Below are positions 1 through 7,406 of a DNA stretch of 52,215 nucleotides, one piece after another. Source of the DNA: Bryobacterales bacterium (GTDB taxonomy: Bacteria; Acidobacteriota; Terriglobia; Bryobacterales; UBA6623). The stretch spans positions 15,555 through 67,769 of the forward strand of contig JAPPMG010000062.1 of the NCBI GenBank assembly GCA_028819215.1, given 5' to 3'. Position numbers and translations under genes: made by a program. Within the stretch, counting starts at the first letter, position 1, and each line of letters starts with the position of its first letter. The notes beneath the pieces were generated by a model. That model had not been told where the DNA came from and made no database searches. It worked only from the letters and a program-made list of their open reading frames with translations.

Positions 1-144
1 GTGTCGTCCCCACCCCCCCCCCCCCCCCCCCCCTCTTTGTTTTGGTGCCGGCGGCGGGCCCCCCCCGCCCCCGCGGGGGGCCGCCGCGGCCCGCGCCCCC
101 CCCCCCCCCGGCCGCGCAGTGCCCTGAGAGCTGGGGCCGAGCGC
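1..144. other. Low-complexity poly-C/G contig end
   Basis: The first ~120 bases are long C runs (about 11-33, then 60-110) broken by short G/C blocks, quite unlike the balanced coding sequence that follows. No coding signal is credible here, and open frames across it translate only to Pro/Arg/Gly runs. It looks like a degraded contig edge or sequencing artefact rather than biology. Confidence 0.75.
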
Positions 145-1449
145 CTAGACCTTGTCCGGCGCGGGCACCTCGAAGCCCTTGCGATACGACTTGGACAGCA
201 TCGCGTTGGCCTGCTCGTCACCCTTGAAACGCATCGAGGCGCGGTCAAACTCCAGCTTGCTGTCCCGCTGGAACGCGATGTTGCCCAGATGCGCCAGCGC
301 CGCCGCGTGGTGCGCGGACTCGACCGGGCCGTGTTGGTCTTCGGTCTTGCGGCTGCGCACCGCCTTGATGAAGTTCTCGTAGTGCTTGGTCGGCGACTCG
401 CCGCTCTCGACGAGTTCCGGCTTGCGCCCGCGGTAGAGCTCCCACTTGGTGTAGCCGGAGATGACTAGGTAGCCCTCCGAACCGTAGAAGAGATTGCCGT
501 TGGCCGACTGCGTCTCGTGGTTGGAGTGCCAGAATCGGACGGCCACCTCGGCCATCTTGCGCTCCTGCTTGAATTGCAGAAGCGTAGTCAGCATCTCGGG
601 CGTCTCGCGGTGGTCGTCCCAGATGTAGCGGCCGCCGGAAGACATCACCTCGTCCGGCAGCGTCACGTCCAAGCCCCACTGCAGCATGTCCAGCTCGTGA
701 ATGCCCTGGTTGCCGATCTCGCCGTTGCCAAAGTCCCAGGTCCAGTGCCAGTTATAGTGCACGTGGCGCTTGGAGTAGGGGCGCCACTTGCCAGGCCCGA
801 CCCACAAGTCGTAATCCAAGCTGGACGGCGGCTGTTCGTCGGGCTGGGCTTCCAGCGGCGGGCGCCACTTGAAGATCGTCGCCCGCCCCATGTAGACATC
901 GCCGATCGCTCCGTCGCGCATTTTCTGAACGGCCTCGCGCACGGCCTCCGAACTGCGCAACTGGACCCCGTGCTGGACGATCCGGTTGTATTTCTTGGCG
1001 GCCGCGATCAGGCTCAGGCCCTCGTTGAAGGTGTGGGTGGCGGGCTTCTCAACATAGACGTCCTTGCCCGCTTGGCAGGCCCAGATGGCCGCCAGCGTGT
1101 GCCAGTGGTTGGGCGTCGCGATGGTGATGACGTCAATGTCCTTGTCTTCGATGACCCTGCGCAGGTCTTGCACGACGCTGGGGCGATGGCCGTGCTTCTT
1201 CTCGAATTCACCGGCGCGCTTGCGTGCGATGGCCAGATCGGGATCAACGAAGGTCGTCACGTCGACGTTGTTGATCGGCTGCAGCCCGTACATGTGGCTT
1301 TGGCCCCGGCCGTTGACGCCCAAGACTGCCGCGCGAATCCTGTCGTTGGCCCCGATCACGCCGCTTCCGGCAGCGAACGCGGCAGCGGGCGCTGCGGCCG
1401 CCGCAGCCTTGACGAAGGTTCTTCGTTGAAGTGTGGTACTTGGCTTCAT
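145..1449 (-). CDS. TAT-exported Gfo/Idh/MocA family oxidoreductase
   Basis: A 434-residue NAD(P)-dependent oxidoreductase of the Gfo/Idh/MocA family, which usually acts on sugars or sugar derivatives; the substrate cannot be read from sequence. The N-terminus has a twin-arginine signal (QRRTFVK followed by a long Ala-rich stretch), so export across the membrane is likely. A Rossmann start (AAVLGVNGRG) follows, then the family EKP motif (DVYVEKPATHTF) carrying the catalytic-type lysine, and a GNQGIHELDM segment in the C-terminal domain. The ATG at 1449 is chosen because GGAG lies about 10 nt before it; an ATG at 1458 and a TTG at 1467 are alternatives in the same frame. It is the first of three family members in the window and is on the same strand as the isomerase and oxidoreductase at 2172-5171. 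Confidence 0.9.
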   Translation of the reverse strand: MKPSTTLQRRTFVKAAAAAAPAAAFAAGSGVIGANDRIRAAVLGVNGRGQSHMYGLQPINNVDVTTFVDPDLAIARKRAGEFEKKHGHRPSVVQDLRRVIEDKDIDVITIATPNHWHTLAAIWACQAGKDVYVEKPATHTFNEGLSLIAAAKKYNRIVQHGVQLRSSEAVREAVQKMRDGAIGDVYMGRATIFKWRPPLEAQPDEQPPSSLDYDLWVGPGKWRPYSKRHVHYNWHWTWDFGNGEIGNQGIHELDMLQWGLDVTLPDEVMSSGGRYIWDDHRETPEMLTTLLQFKQERKMAEVAVRFWHSNHETQSANGNLFYGSEGYLVISGYTKWELYRGRKPELVESGESPTKHYENFIKAVRSRKTEDQHGPVESAHHAAALAHLGNIAFQRDSKLEFDRASMRFKGDEQANAMLSKSYRKGFEVPAPDKV

Positions 1450-1708
1450 GGCGTTCATGCTCCGCAAATCATCCTACCGCATCGAGCGGTGGGCGGCAAT
1501 CCACCTCAAGCCATTCGCATCGCCGGAGTCGCGAGATCGCCGCAAGCGAGCGGGGAGCCCCTAGACTCCTCGTCTTCCGACAAGGCTTGCGGTCCGGACT
1601 TGGCTGGTGGGCCCTGGCGATGGCGGTGCCGTTGCGATCAGGCGACTGCAGCGTGCACAGAGACAGTATGCGGACAAGCGTGGGCGCTGGCGCACGGCTG
1701 GATCCGCT

Positions 1709-2120
1709 ATGGCAGTGACGGCCTCCAACTCGACGGAACTTGAGGCGGTGGCCTCGCCGGTCGCCGAGTTCCAAGCCCGCTTCGACGGCGGTTGCATGTC
1801 CTCCGATGGCGCCGCCCTCTTGCTGCGCGCCGCCGACCAGCGCTGCGGCCCGTCCCAGCGCCTGGCCGACTCTTTCGTCGATCACCACGATCGCGGCCGT
1901 TGCGAACACTCTCTCCAGCACCTGCTCTCCCAGCGACTGTTCGGACTCGTACTCGGCTACGAGGACAGCGTCGACCACGATCGCTTGCGCGATGACAGCC
2001 TGCTAGCACCCGCCGTCGGCAACACCGACCTCACCGGCGAACGCCGGGGTCGCGAGCGCGACCGGGGCCGCCCGCTGGCCGGCTCCAGCACCCTCAACCG
2101 GCTCGATCTGGTATCCCGGT
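1709..2120 (+). pseudogene. IS1380-type transposase, N-terminal remnant
   Basis: The first ~135 residues match the N-terminal part of IS1380-family (DDE group 1) transposases. Visible family features are MSSDGAALLLRAADQR, a short DHHDRGRCEHSLQHLLSQR segment, GLVLGYEDSVDHDRLRDD and a GRPLAGSSTLNRLDL stretch. After that the frame runs into unrelated sequence, and the catalytic domain that normally brings the protein to ~450 residues is missing. The fragment points toward the downstream isomerase gene, which begins on the opposite strand at ~2172. I could not identify terminal inverted repeats. This is a dead IS fragment; the right-hand edge is approximate. Confidence 0.75.
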
Positions 2121-2171
2121 CGGAAACGTGCCTGACGCGTTGTTCCACACCTGTTGACACCCCCTGCCGGC

Positions 2172-3065
2172 TCAACTCGAGGGCAACGCTTCCAGGTATT
2201 TCAAGAACCTCGTCGCATGCCGGTCGAGATTCTCCTCAGATCCGCCTCCCAGTAAGGGCGAGCACATCTCGTAAGACACCGTCCCATCGAAACCGCCGGC
2301 CTGCAGCGCCGCGAAGAATCCCTCGTAGTCCACGAAGCCGTCGCCCATCGGAACGGCCTGAGAGTACGGCGTCACAGTCCGATAGTTGACGGCGTCCGGC
2401 TCGTACACAAAGCGAGGCCGGCGCTGATAGTCGGCCACGGTGGTATGAACCGTGAGGGACGCCATCACTGTTGCCGCCTCGACCAGGTCCACGCCGTGCA
2501 GGGCCGGCGACCACGCGTCGAATCCAGCGCGGCAGTTCGGCTCTCCCACGGCTTCGAGCAAGTCTTTGTGCGATCGGAAGTCAGCCCCGAGGTCGTGGTG
2601 ATTCTGCACGGCCAGAGTGATCCCGAACTCCGCAGCGTTGTGGGCACATTCCTTGAGGCAATCGACCACGAGATTCCACTGAGGCAGGTACCCCTTGGAC
2701 GGATGCTCGTAACCGGTGAAGACCCGCACCTTGTCTCCGCCAATCTCTTGAGCCAGCCGAGCCAGTTCTGTCACGTAGGCAACCTGGATCTCCCTCATCG
2801 GCACTTCGGAGTGCTCAAGGTCCGCCGTGAAGTTGTTGTAGCCCGCCACGACAACGTGATCGAGGCCCGCGGCTTCGATGCGCCGGCGGAGTGCGGCGCG
2901 AGCAGCGTCGTTCCAGTCAAGCGGACTCAGGTGTGGACGCTTGCCCCCCAGCATGACACCCTGATACCCGAGTTCGCCGGCTTTGTCGACGAACCGCTCG
3001 ACCGAGAGTCGGGCCTGGCCCCAAGACCCCGAATAGCTCACCGAGAAGAGGATCGGAGTGAACAA
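2172..3065 (-). CDS. Sugar phosphate isomerase/epimerase (xylose isomerase-like TIM barrel)
   Basis: A 297-residue protein of the AP-endonuclease-2/xylose isomerase-like TIM-barrel family, which isomerises or epimerises sugars or inositols using a bound metal. Family features are the N-terminal GYQGVMLGGKRPHLSPLDW strand/loop, a VAVQNHHD-type metal site (NHHDLGADF), CRAGFDAWSP and a C-terminal GTVSYEMCSP glutamate segment. The farthest upstream start is TTG at 3065, and no in-frame ATG is available near the N-terminus; a GTG about eight codons in would cut into the first strand. It lies between two Gfo/Idh/MocA genes on the same strand, a common pairing in sugar-derivative catabolism. The exact substrate is unknown. 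Confidence 0.85.
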   Translation of the reverse strand: MFTPILFSVSYSGSWGQARLSVERFVDKAGELGYQGVMLGGKRPHLSPLDWNDAARAALRRRIEAAGLDHVVVAGYNNFTADLEHSEVPMREIQVAYVTELARLAQEIGGDKVRVFTGYEHPSKGYLPQWNLVVDCLKECAHNAAEFGITLAVQNHHDLGADFRSHKDLLEAVGEPNCRAGFDAWSPALHGVDLVEAATVMASLTVHTTVADYQRRPRFVYEPDAVNYRTVTPYSQAVPMGDGFVDYEGFFAALQAGGFDGTVSYEMCSPLLGGGSEENLDRHATRFLKYLEALPSS

Positions 3066-3293
3066 GGTCGAAGCTTATCACAGCCGAACAGTTTTCAGCT
3101 CGGCGCAACCACCCGTCACGGCGCTCCCTACGGTCCGATCAACTGGTGGAATGCTCCTAGCCGAGTCTCAAAGGGCCAGGCAGTTCCTAACGAACTCAGT
3201 GTTGGACGGACTGACCAAGCCGTTCTCCCCGTGCCTTGGCAGTCTAGCCGGAATCAACCAGTCATTCTGTGATCGCGGTGCCAAGGCGCAGTC

Positions 3294-3602
3294 CTACCCG
3301 CCGTGAAAGCTGGCGCGATCGATGGAAGGAGTCTTGAACTCCTCGTCGCTGACTTCGTGTCCGGTTTCGCAGCGGTTCTCGTCGCGTTCCGATTGAATCG
3401 TCAATCCCTCTTTGGTCGGCGCCTTCCCGACCAAATTCACTACCACCTCGCGAGACGCCAGCCGCCGCCCGCACCGGTTCTGCGTGACGTGAAGGCACAT
3501 CCGGTGCTCGATCTGGCTCCGCCTGCTCGTTCGCGGCGGGAAACGGCGGTTCGAAGGCGTACGGTTCGTGAACGACCCAACGCGGGTCCACGAATGCCTC
3601 AC
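3294..3602 (-). pseudogene. ISAzo13-type transposase, C-terminal remnant
   Basis: The translated C-terminal ~80 residues resemble the end of ISAzo13-family transposases: a PPRTSRRSQIEHRM segment (intact family members have PPGTSKWNKIEHRM), REVVVNLVG, TKEGLTIQSERDEN and a VSDEE ending with FHGG. The upstream part of the frame does not match, so the catalytic core is gone, and the end is cut just after the histidine-glycine pair. It sits between the isomerase gene and the next oxidoreductase gene. The assignment rests on remembered family motifs, not on a search. Confidence 0.6.
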
Positions 3603-3650
3603 TTCGCCCGCATGCTCGCGGAACCACTTCGTTTGTGCACGCCCATGAGC

Positions 3651-5171
3651 TTAGAGATTCAATTCCCAGCCATTCCGGAACGACGGCTTCACATACTTGT
3701 TTGCTTCGTCGTTGTTCGTGAAGCGCATATTCGCGCTATCCCACTCGAGTCTGCCCGGCACACGAAACGCGATCACACCGAGGACGACCCATTCGGTATA
3801 GGGCCCGGAAACGCGAAAGTCCGAGCAGGCTGCATCCCCGCCCTTGCATGCGCGCACCCAGTCCAGCATGTGGCCGGGCGAACGCGTCAACAATTGCGGG
3901 GGCAGAGTGTACTCTGCCCAACGCTCGGCAGGCAACAAATGCACCCCCTCGCCGCGCGCAACCGTCGCCATCAACCCCTTCGATCCCACGAAAACGGCTC
4001 CGTTGCCCGAGAGCACGCCCGGTTGGGGAGGATCTCCGCGGCGCTCGTAGCCGAACACAGCCACGCCGGGGCCACCGGCTCCCCTCGGCGGGCCCGTTCG
4101 TGGCCCACTCGGGCGTTGCCGCCTACTCGCCCTCGGCTGCGGCCCGCGTCCCTTGGCACTGAGGTTGTTTGCCTGGGGCAGGATCGTCTGATCCTCCATT
4201 CCCGGTACGCGGTACGCTTCCTCCTCGACCGGGCGAGCGGAGTCGTGCCAATACACCGATACCGGTGGCATCTTTCCGCGCGCCGGAAACTCATACTTGA
4301 TTACCGCCCGAGTCGGGAACGTCCACTGGCTGGAGCCAACCTGGCGCAACAGTTCCACACTTGTCGGCGCCCCCAGTTGCAGCGCCAAGTTGACCGGGCC
4401 CAACACGTGGATGCCCCAGTTGCCGAGTTGGCCGGTTCCAAAGTCGAAATACCCGCGCCAGTTGTAGGGCGTGAACGTGGGATTGTACGGACGCATGTCG
4501 GCACCACCCAGCCACAGGTCCCAATCGAGCTCCGACGGCACGGCCTTCTCATCCGGCATCGCCGTCAACGCGACCGGGTGAGTCCCCGGCGAAGACGATG
4601 CGTGCACCTCCCGGACATCGCCGATCTCGCCCGACCAGAGAATCTCGCCCGTGGCCCGAATGCTCTCATGCGAGTAGCCTTGATTGCCCATCTGAGTCGC
4701 AACGCCGTACTTCTTCGCCGCGTCAGCCAGTAATCGCGCCTCCCATGGAGTGCGCGTCAGTGGCTTCTCAACGTAGACATGCTTGCCTGCCTGCATGCAG
4801 GCAAGCGCCGCTGTCGCATGCATGTGATCAGGGATGCCGATGGTGCAAGCGTCGATGTTCTTGTGTTCCTTCTCGAGCATGACGCGAAAGTCTGCGTACT
4901 TCGGCTGGTTGGCGTAGCGCTGAAAATTCTGCGCTGCACGCTTCTCGTCGACATCGCAAAGGGCGACGATGTTCTCGGTCTGCGCCACTTGGTTCAGGAT
5001 GCTTCCGCCTTGCCCGCCGCAACCGATCGCCGCCACATTGAGCTTGTCGTAGTACGGCTTATAGCCCATCGCCCGGAGCGACTTGACCGAGCCGTAACCA
5101 CCGAACGGGACCGCGCCGGCGAGTAGCGAGCCGAAGAAGAAGTGACGTCGGTTGAGTCCGTGACGTGCCAT
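3651..5171 (-). CDS. TAT-exported Gfo/Idh/MocA family oxidoreductase with low-complexity insert
   Basis: A 506-residue member of the Gfo/Idh/MocA family. The N-terminus carries a twin-arginine signal (LNRRHFFFGS), then a Rossmann glycine motif (AAIGCGGQGGS), the EKP catalytic motif (HVYVEKPLTRTPWEA), and the C-terminal family segment FGTGQLGNWGIHVLGP. Unusually, residues ~340-395 are an Arg/Pro/Gly-rich low-complexity stretch between the sheet domain and the conserved GAVFVGSKGLMATV strand. This could be a real linker or a compensated pair of frameshifts. The ATG at 5171 overlaps the ATG of the divergent HTH gene (5170), and no clear Shine-Dalgarno sequence is visible. It is likely co-functional with the isomerase at 2172-3065. 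Confidence 0.88.
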   Translation of the reverse strand: MARHGLNRRHFFFGSLLAGAVPFGGYGSVKSLRAMGYKPYYDKLNVAAIGCGGQGGSILNQVAQTENIVALCDVDEKRAAQNFQRYANQPKYADFRVMLEKEHKNIDACTIGIPDHMHATAALACMQAGKHVYVEKPLTRTPWEARLLADAAKKYGVATQMGNQGYSHESIRATGEILWSGEIGDVREVHASSSPGTHPVALTAMPDEKAVPSELDWDLWLGGADMRPYNPTFTPYNWRGYFDFGTGQLGNWGIHVLGPVNLALQLGAPTSVELLRQVGSSQWTFPTRAVIKYEFPARGKMPPVSVYWHDSARPVEEEAYRVPGMEDQTILPQANNLSAKGRGPQPRASRRQRPSGPRTGPPRGAGGPGVAVFGYERRGDPPQPGVLSGNGAVFVGSKGLMATVARGEGVHLLPAERWAEYTLPPQLLTRSPGHMLDWVRACKGGDAACSDFRVSGPYTEWVVLGVIAFRVPGRLEWDSANMRFTNNDEANKYVKPSFRNGWELNL

Positions 5172-5448
5172 GAGCAGACTGTATCGTACCCGGTCGGCCC
5201 GTGACCTCGGTCAGCTGATGCGCTTGAACCGGAAGGGCAGGGGCTGGACGCCGCAACAGCTTGCTGGGTTTGCCAACGTGAGCATGCGTTTCCTGTCGGA
5301 ACTCGAGAGAGGCAAGGAGACCGCCGACGTCGGAAAGACCTTGCATGCGCTGCGTCTGCTTGGCCCAGCAGCGGTGATCGCCCCCTGCGGGAAGGTGTCG
5401 CCCTCGGTACGGACCCGCATCAAGGGCGGGTTGGACGTTAAGGGATGA
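5170..5448 (+). CDS. HipB/Y4mF-type helix-turn-helix antitoxin-like regulator
   Basis: A 92-residue XRE-type DNA-binding protein. Residues ~10-68 form a helix-turn-helix of the HipB/Y4mF type: DLGQLMRLNRKGRGW, then QQLAGFANVSMRFLSELERGKETADVGKTL. In intact systems this protein is the antitoxin that binds the HipA kinase and represses its own operon. The stop overlaps the next ATG (ATGA at 5445-5448), the usual hipB-hipA coupling, but the following hipA-like frame is broken. The start codon overlaps that of the divergent oxidoreductase, so no private promoter space exists in between; a promoter would have to lie inside the neighbour gene. It probably survives as an orphan regulator. Confidence 0.75.
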   Translation: MSRLYRTRSARDLGQLMRLNRKGRGWTPQQLAGFANVSMRFLSELERGKETADVGKTLHALRLLGPAAVIAPCGKVSPSVRTRIKGGLDVKG

Positions 5449-5600
5449 CTGGCGACTTGCTCGAGCTGTGGCTCGGAACCCGCCTCGCCAGTCACCCCAG
5501 CCGTTTCGGCGCTGGCGACCTGAGGTGTTTCACATCAGCCGGGAATCAGCACTCGGACTCGCTGCGGCTCATTCTCCCGGCTTGCCATCGTGACTGGACA
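5445..5600 (+). pseudogene. Decayed hipA-like toxin gene, N-terminal fragment
   Basis: The frame opens with an ATG overlapping the stop of the HTH gene (ATGA). Its first ~45 residues (LLELWLGTRLASHPSRF, then a DLRCF strand and SLRLILP) resemble the N-terminal subdomain of HipA kinases, which begins with a short strand of the type LxVWLxGxxVG and ends with SLSLP. After that the reading frame becomes meaningless and stops at 5771, so the kinase domain (~400 residues) is absent. The match is short; the coupling to a HipB-type gene is the main support. Confidence 0.5.
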
Positions 5601-5700
5601 ACCGCGGATTCGCAAGGTACGCGGGCTTGGCGCGAGGCCGAAGGTGCCCGCTACAGCGCTGGCTCAAGATCTGACCTCGTCGGTCTGGGGCAGAGCCGGG

Positions 5701-6402
5701 CTACGCTCTGGTCGCGAACAGCTTGGCCTGAGACGCTGGCAGCGCCCGCACTTGCAACTCCAGCGAGCTGAACCGAAGCAGCCGGCCGAGATCCCTGAAC
5801 TGATCCAAGGCAGGGCCCGCTAGATCGGCCTCGAACACGTCGGCGCGGTCGGAGTACGAATATCGCTCGCAACGCGGCGTCTGCGCGGCCAGCAGCGCCA
5901 GCGCCGGTTCCCAGAAATTCTGTCGGCGCAGGAAGCGCCTCTGCCGGCCAACTTCGCGGTCGATCCCAAAGTCCCCGCGCATGCCGCGCAGCACCATTCT
6001 GTCACAGCGTTCAATGTCAAACTCGCGTTCGGGGTCATGATCGGGAAAGCGGCCGAGAAGCTCCGTCATCTGGCCTGAAGCAAGCGAGAACGGGCTCCAG
6101 CGAAAGCGTGAATCGCCGCTGACCAAGGATCCGCGCAAGAAAATTCGCGCGACACGCTCGGAATCCTTGCCGCAGACTCCCAACACCTTCGAAGTCAGTT
6201 CCTCAAGCGGCAGGTCGACCCTCGCCACCGCCGCCATGTTCACGTAGCCCGCCGATTCCGAGCTCACCTTGCACGCAATGGTTTCCGGCAGCCGCAAACA
6301 GCCATGATAGTAGTCCGCGTTCCCATGCGCGGACTCCGGCAGGGTCGCCCGTGCGGCGCGGAAGCGCTGGGCCTCCGCGCGTGTTGGCGGCGCCTCAGTC
6401 AC
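5701..6402 (-). CDS. Conserved-looking protein of unknown function
   Basis: A 233-residue protein that I do not recognise. It has no signal peptide and no membrane segment. It is rich in charged residues, with an arginine-rich middle (GRQRRFLRRQNFWEP) and regular helical stretches. It starts with GTG at 6402, and this start overlaps the stop of the upstream MauE-thioredoxin gene by four bases (GTGA), which strongly suggests translational coupling and a shared role. A mid-region cysteine (VLGVCGKDSERVARIFLRG) and another in DIERCDRMV are present but form no known metal motif. Coding potential is supported by the coupling and by the absence of any better frame. Confidence 0.65.
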   Translation of the reverse strand: MTEAPPTRAEAQRFRAARATLPESAHGNADYYHGCLRLPETIACKVSSESAGYVNMAAVARVDLPLEELTSKVLGVCGKDSERVARIFLRGSLVSGDSRFRWSPFSLASGQMTELLGRFPDHDPEREFDIERCDRMVLRGMRGDFGIDREVGRQRRFLRRQNFWEPALALLAAQTPRCERYSYSDRADVFEADLAGPALDQFRDLGRLLRFSSLELQVRALPASQAKLFATRA

Positions 6403-7298
6403 TCGATGAAGGCGTGCTTGCGCAATGCCTCGCTCAGCGCAGGTTCCTCCCAGAACACGAGCCGTTCCAAGACCGACCCGTCATCAAGCATCGCGCCGTA
6501 GGGAACGTCTTCGAAGACGAACGTCTCCCGCAAGCGCTCAACGTCGGGTGAGAGCATCACTCCGGTCAGCCCGGCATCCTGCAGGAAGCCCGGCCCCCAG
6601 TCCGGATCTTGGGTAGGGACGCCGATGAAGTCCACGAGCCACTCGTACTTGGCCATCGTCTGCCCGGCGTGCAGGCAGTGCATGCACGAGGGGTTGAAGA
6701 AGAACAGGAACACCTTGCCTTCGCGCACGTCGTAGTCGCTGCCGTCCGCGCTGATCGGCGCGATGCCGGCTAGCTCGGGCGGCGGCTGCAAGCGGTCTAC
6801 GCCAAGCATGCCCGCCGCGAACGCCGCCACGGCCAGTGCGGCGATTCCGGCGCGGCGCGCATCCTCGGAGGGCCGGGAGAACCGCACTGCCAGGAGCGCA
6901 ACCGCCACCATGGCGGCGTCGCTCCAGAAAAAGGCCGGGCCGACAGCCCGCTCGAGCCACGGGAAGCAGGAGCAGTCTTCTCCCTGCAAGGTCTGGTAGT
7001 TCACCGCCATATAGGCCATGAACGCTGCCAGCAGGGCCACTGACAGCCAGCCGCCCCAGCGTCGCCACGCCGGCCGCAACAGCAAGACGCCCGCGACGAC
7101 TTCAGCCACGCCGACGGCCAACGTGCCGGCAAGGCTCAGCTGGACTGGCACGAGCAGCTGCGTCAGCTTGAGCTGCCAGCCCGAGATGTCGGTGAGCTTC
7201 CACAGGCCCGCGCTGAACCAAAGCGCGGCCATCACTACCGCAGCGGCCCAGCCGAGCCAATTAGCCCATTTCGTTCGCGCAGCAATCGCAGTCGACAT
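6399..7298 (-). CDS. MauE/DoxX-like membrane protein with C-terminal thioredoxin-like CxxC domain
   Basis: A 299-residue membrane protein. Residues ~12-170 contain about five membrane helices of the MauE/DoxX type, with a paired-cysteine loop DCSCF (C109, C111) after the third or fourth helix. Residues ~175-299 look like a periplasmic thioredoxin-like fold with a CMHC active site (C205, C208) after the strand KVFLFFFNPS. Members of this family move electrons or reducing equivalents across the membrane for disulfide chemistry. The ATG at 7298 begins the hydrophobic region; the reading frame stays open much further upstream only because it runs antisense to the next gene. It is coupled to the unknown gene downstream and is divergent from the oxidoreductase at 7407, with a 108-bp shared upstream region. 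Confidence 0.82.
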   Translation of the reverse strand: MSTAIAARTKWANWLGWAAAVVMAALWFSAGLWKLTDISGWQLKLTQLLVPVQLSLAGTLAVGVAEVVAGVLLLRPAWRRWGGWLSVALLAAFMAYMAVNYQTLQGEDCSCFPWLERAVGPAFFWSDAAMVAVALLAVRFSRPSEDARRAGIAALAVAAFAAGMLGVDRLQPPPELAGIAPISADGSDYDVREGKVFLFFFNPSCMHCLHAGQTMAKYEWLVDFIGVPTQDPDWGPGFLQDAGLTGVMLSPDVERLRETFVFEDVPYGAMLDDGSVLERLVFWEEPALSEALRKHAFIE

Positions 7299-7406
7299 GT
7301 GTTCCGAGCACCGGGGCGCGAGGCCAGAGCGCGGCCTCTCTTCGAGTATATGGTCGCCGCCCCGGCGACATGGGGCCCGGGATGGTTTTGCGACAATCGA
7401 GGTGCA

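Noticed and set aside
517..1743. 408-codon plus-strand open frame over the first oxidoreductase gene
   Set aside because: It is the complement of a clearly recognisable gene in a GC-rich genome; no domain is visible in its translation.
3303..4733. 476-codon plus-strand open frame
   Set aside because: Antisense to the second oxidoreductase gene; Arg/Pro/His-rich shadow composition without any motif.
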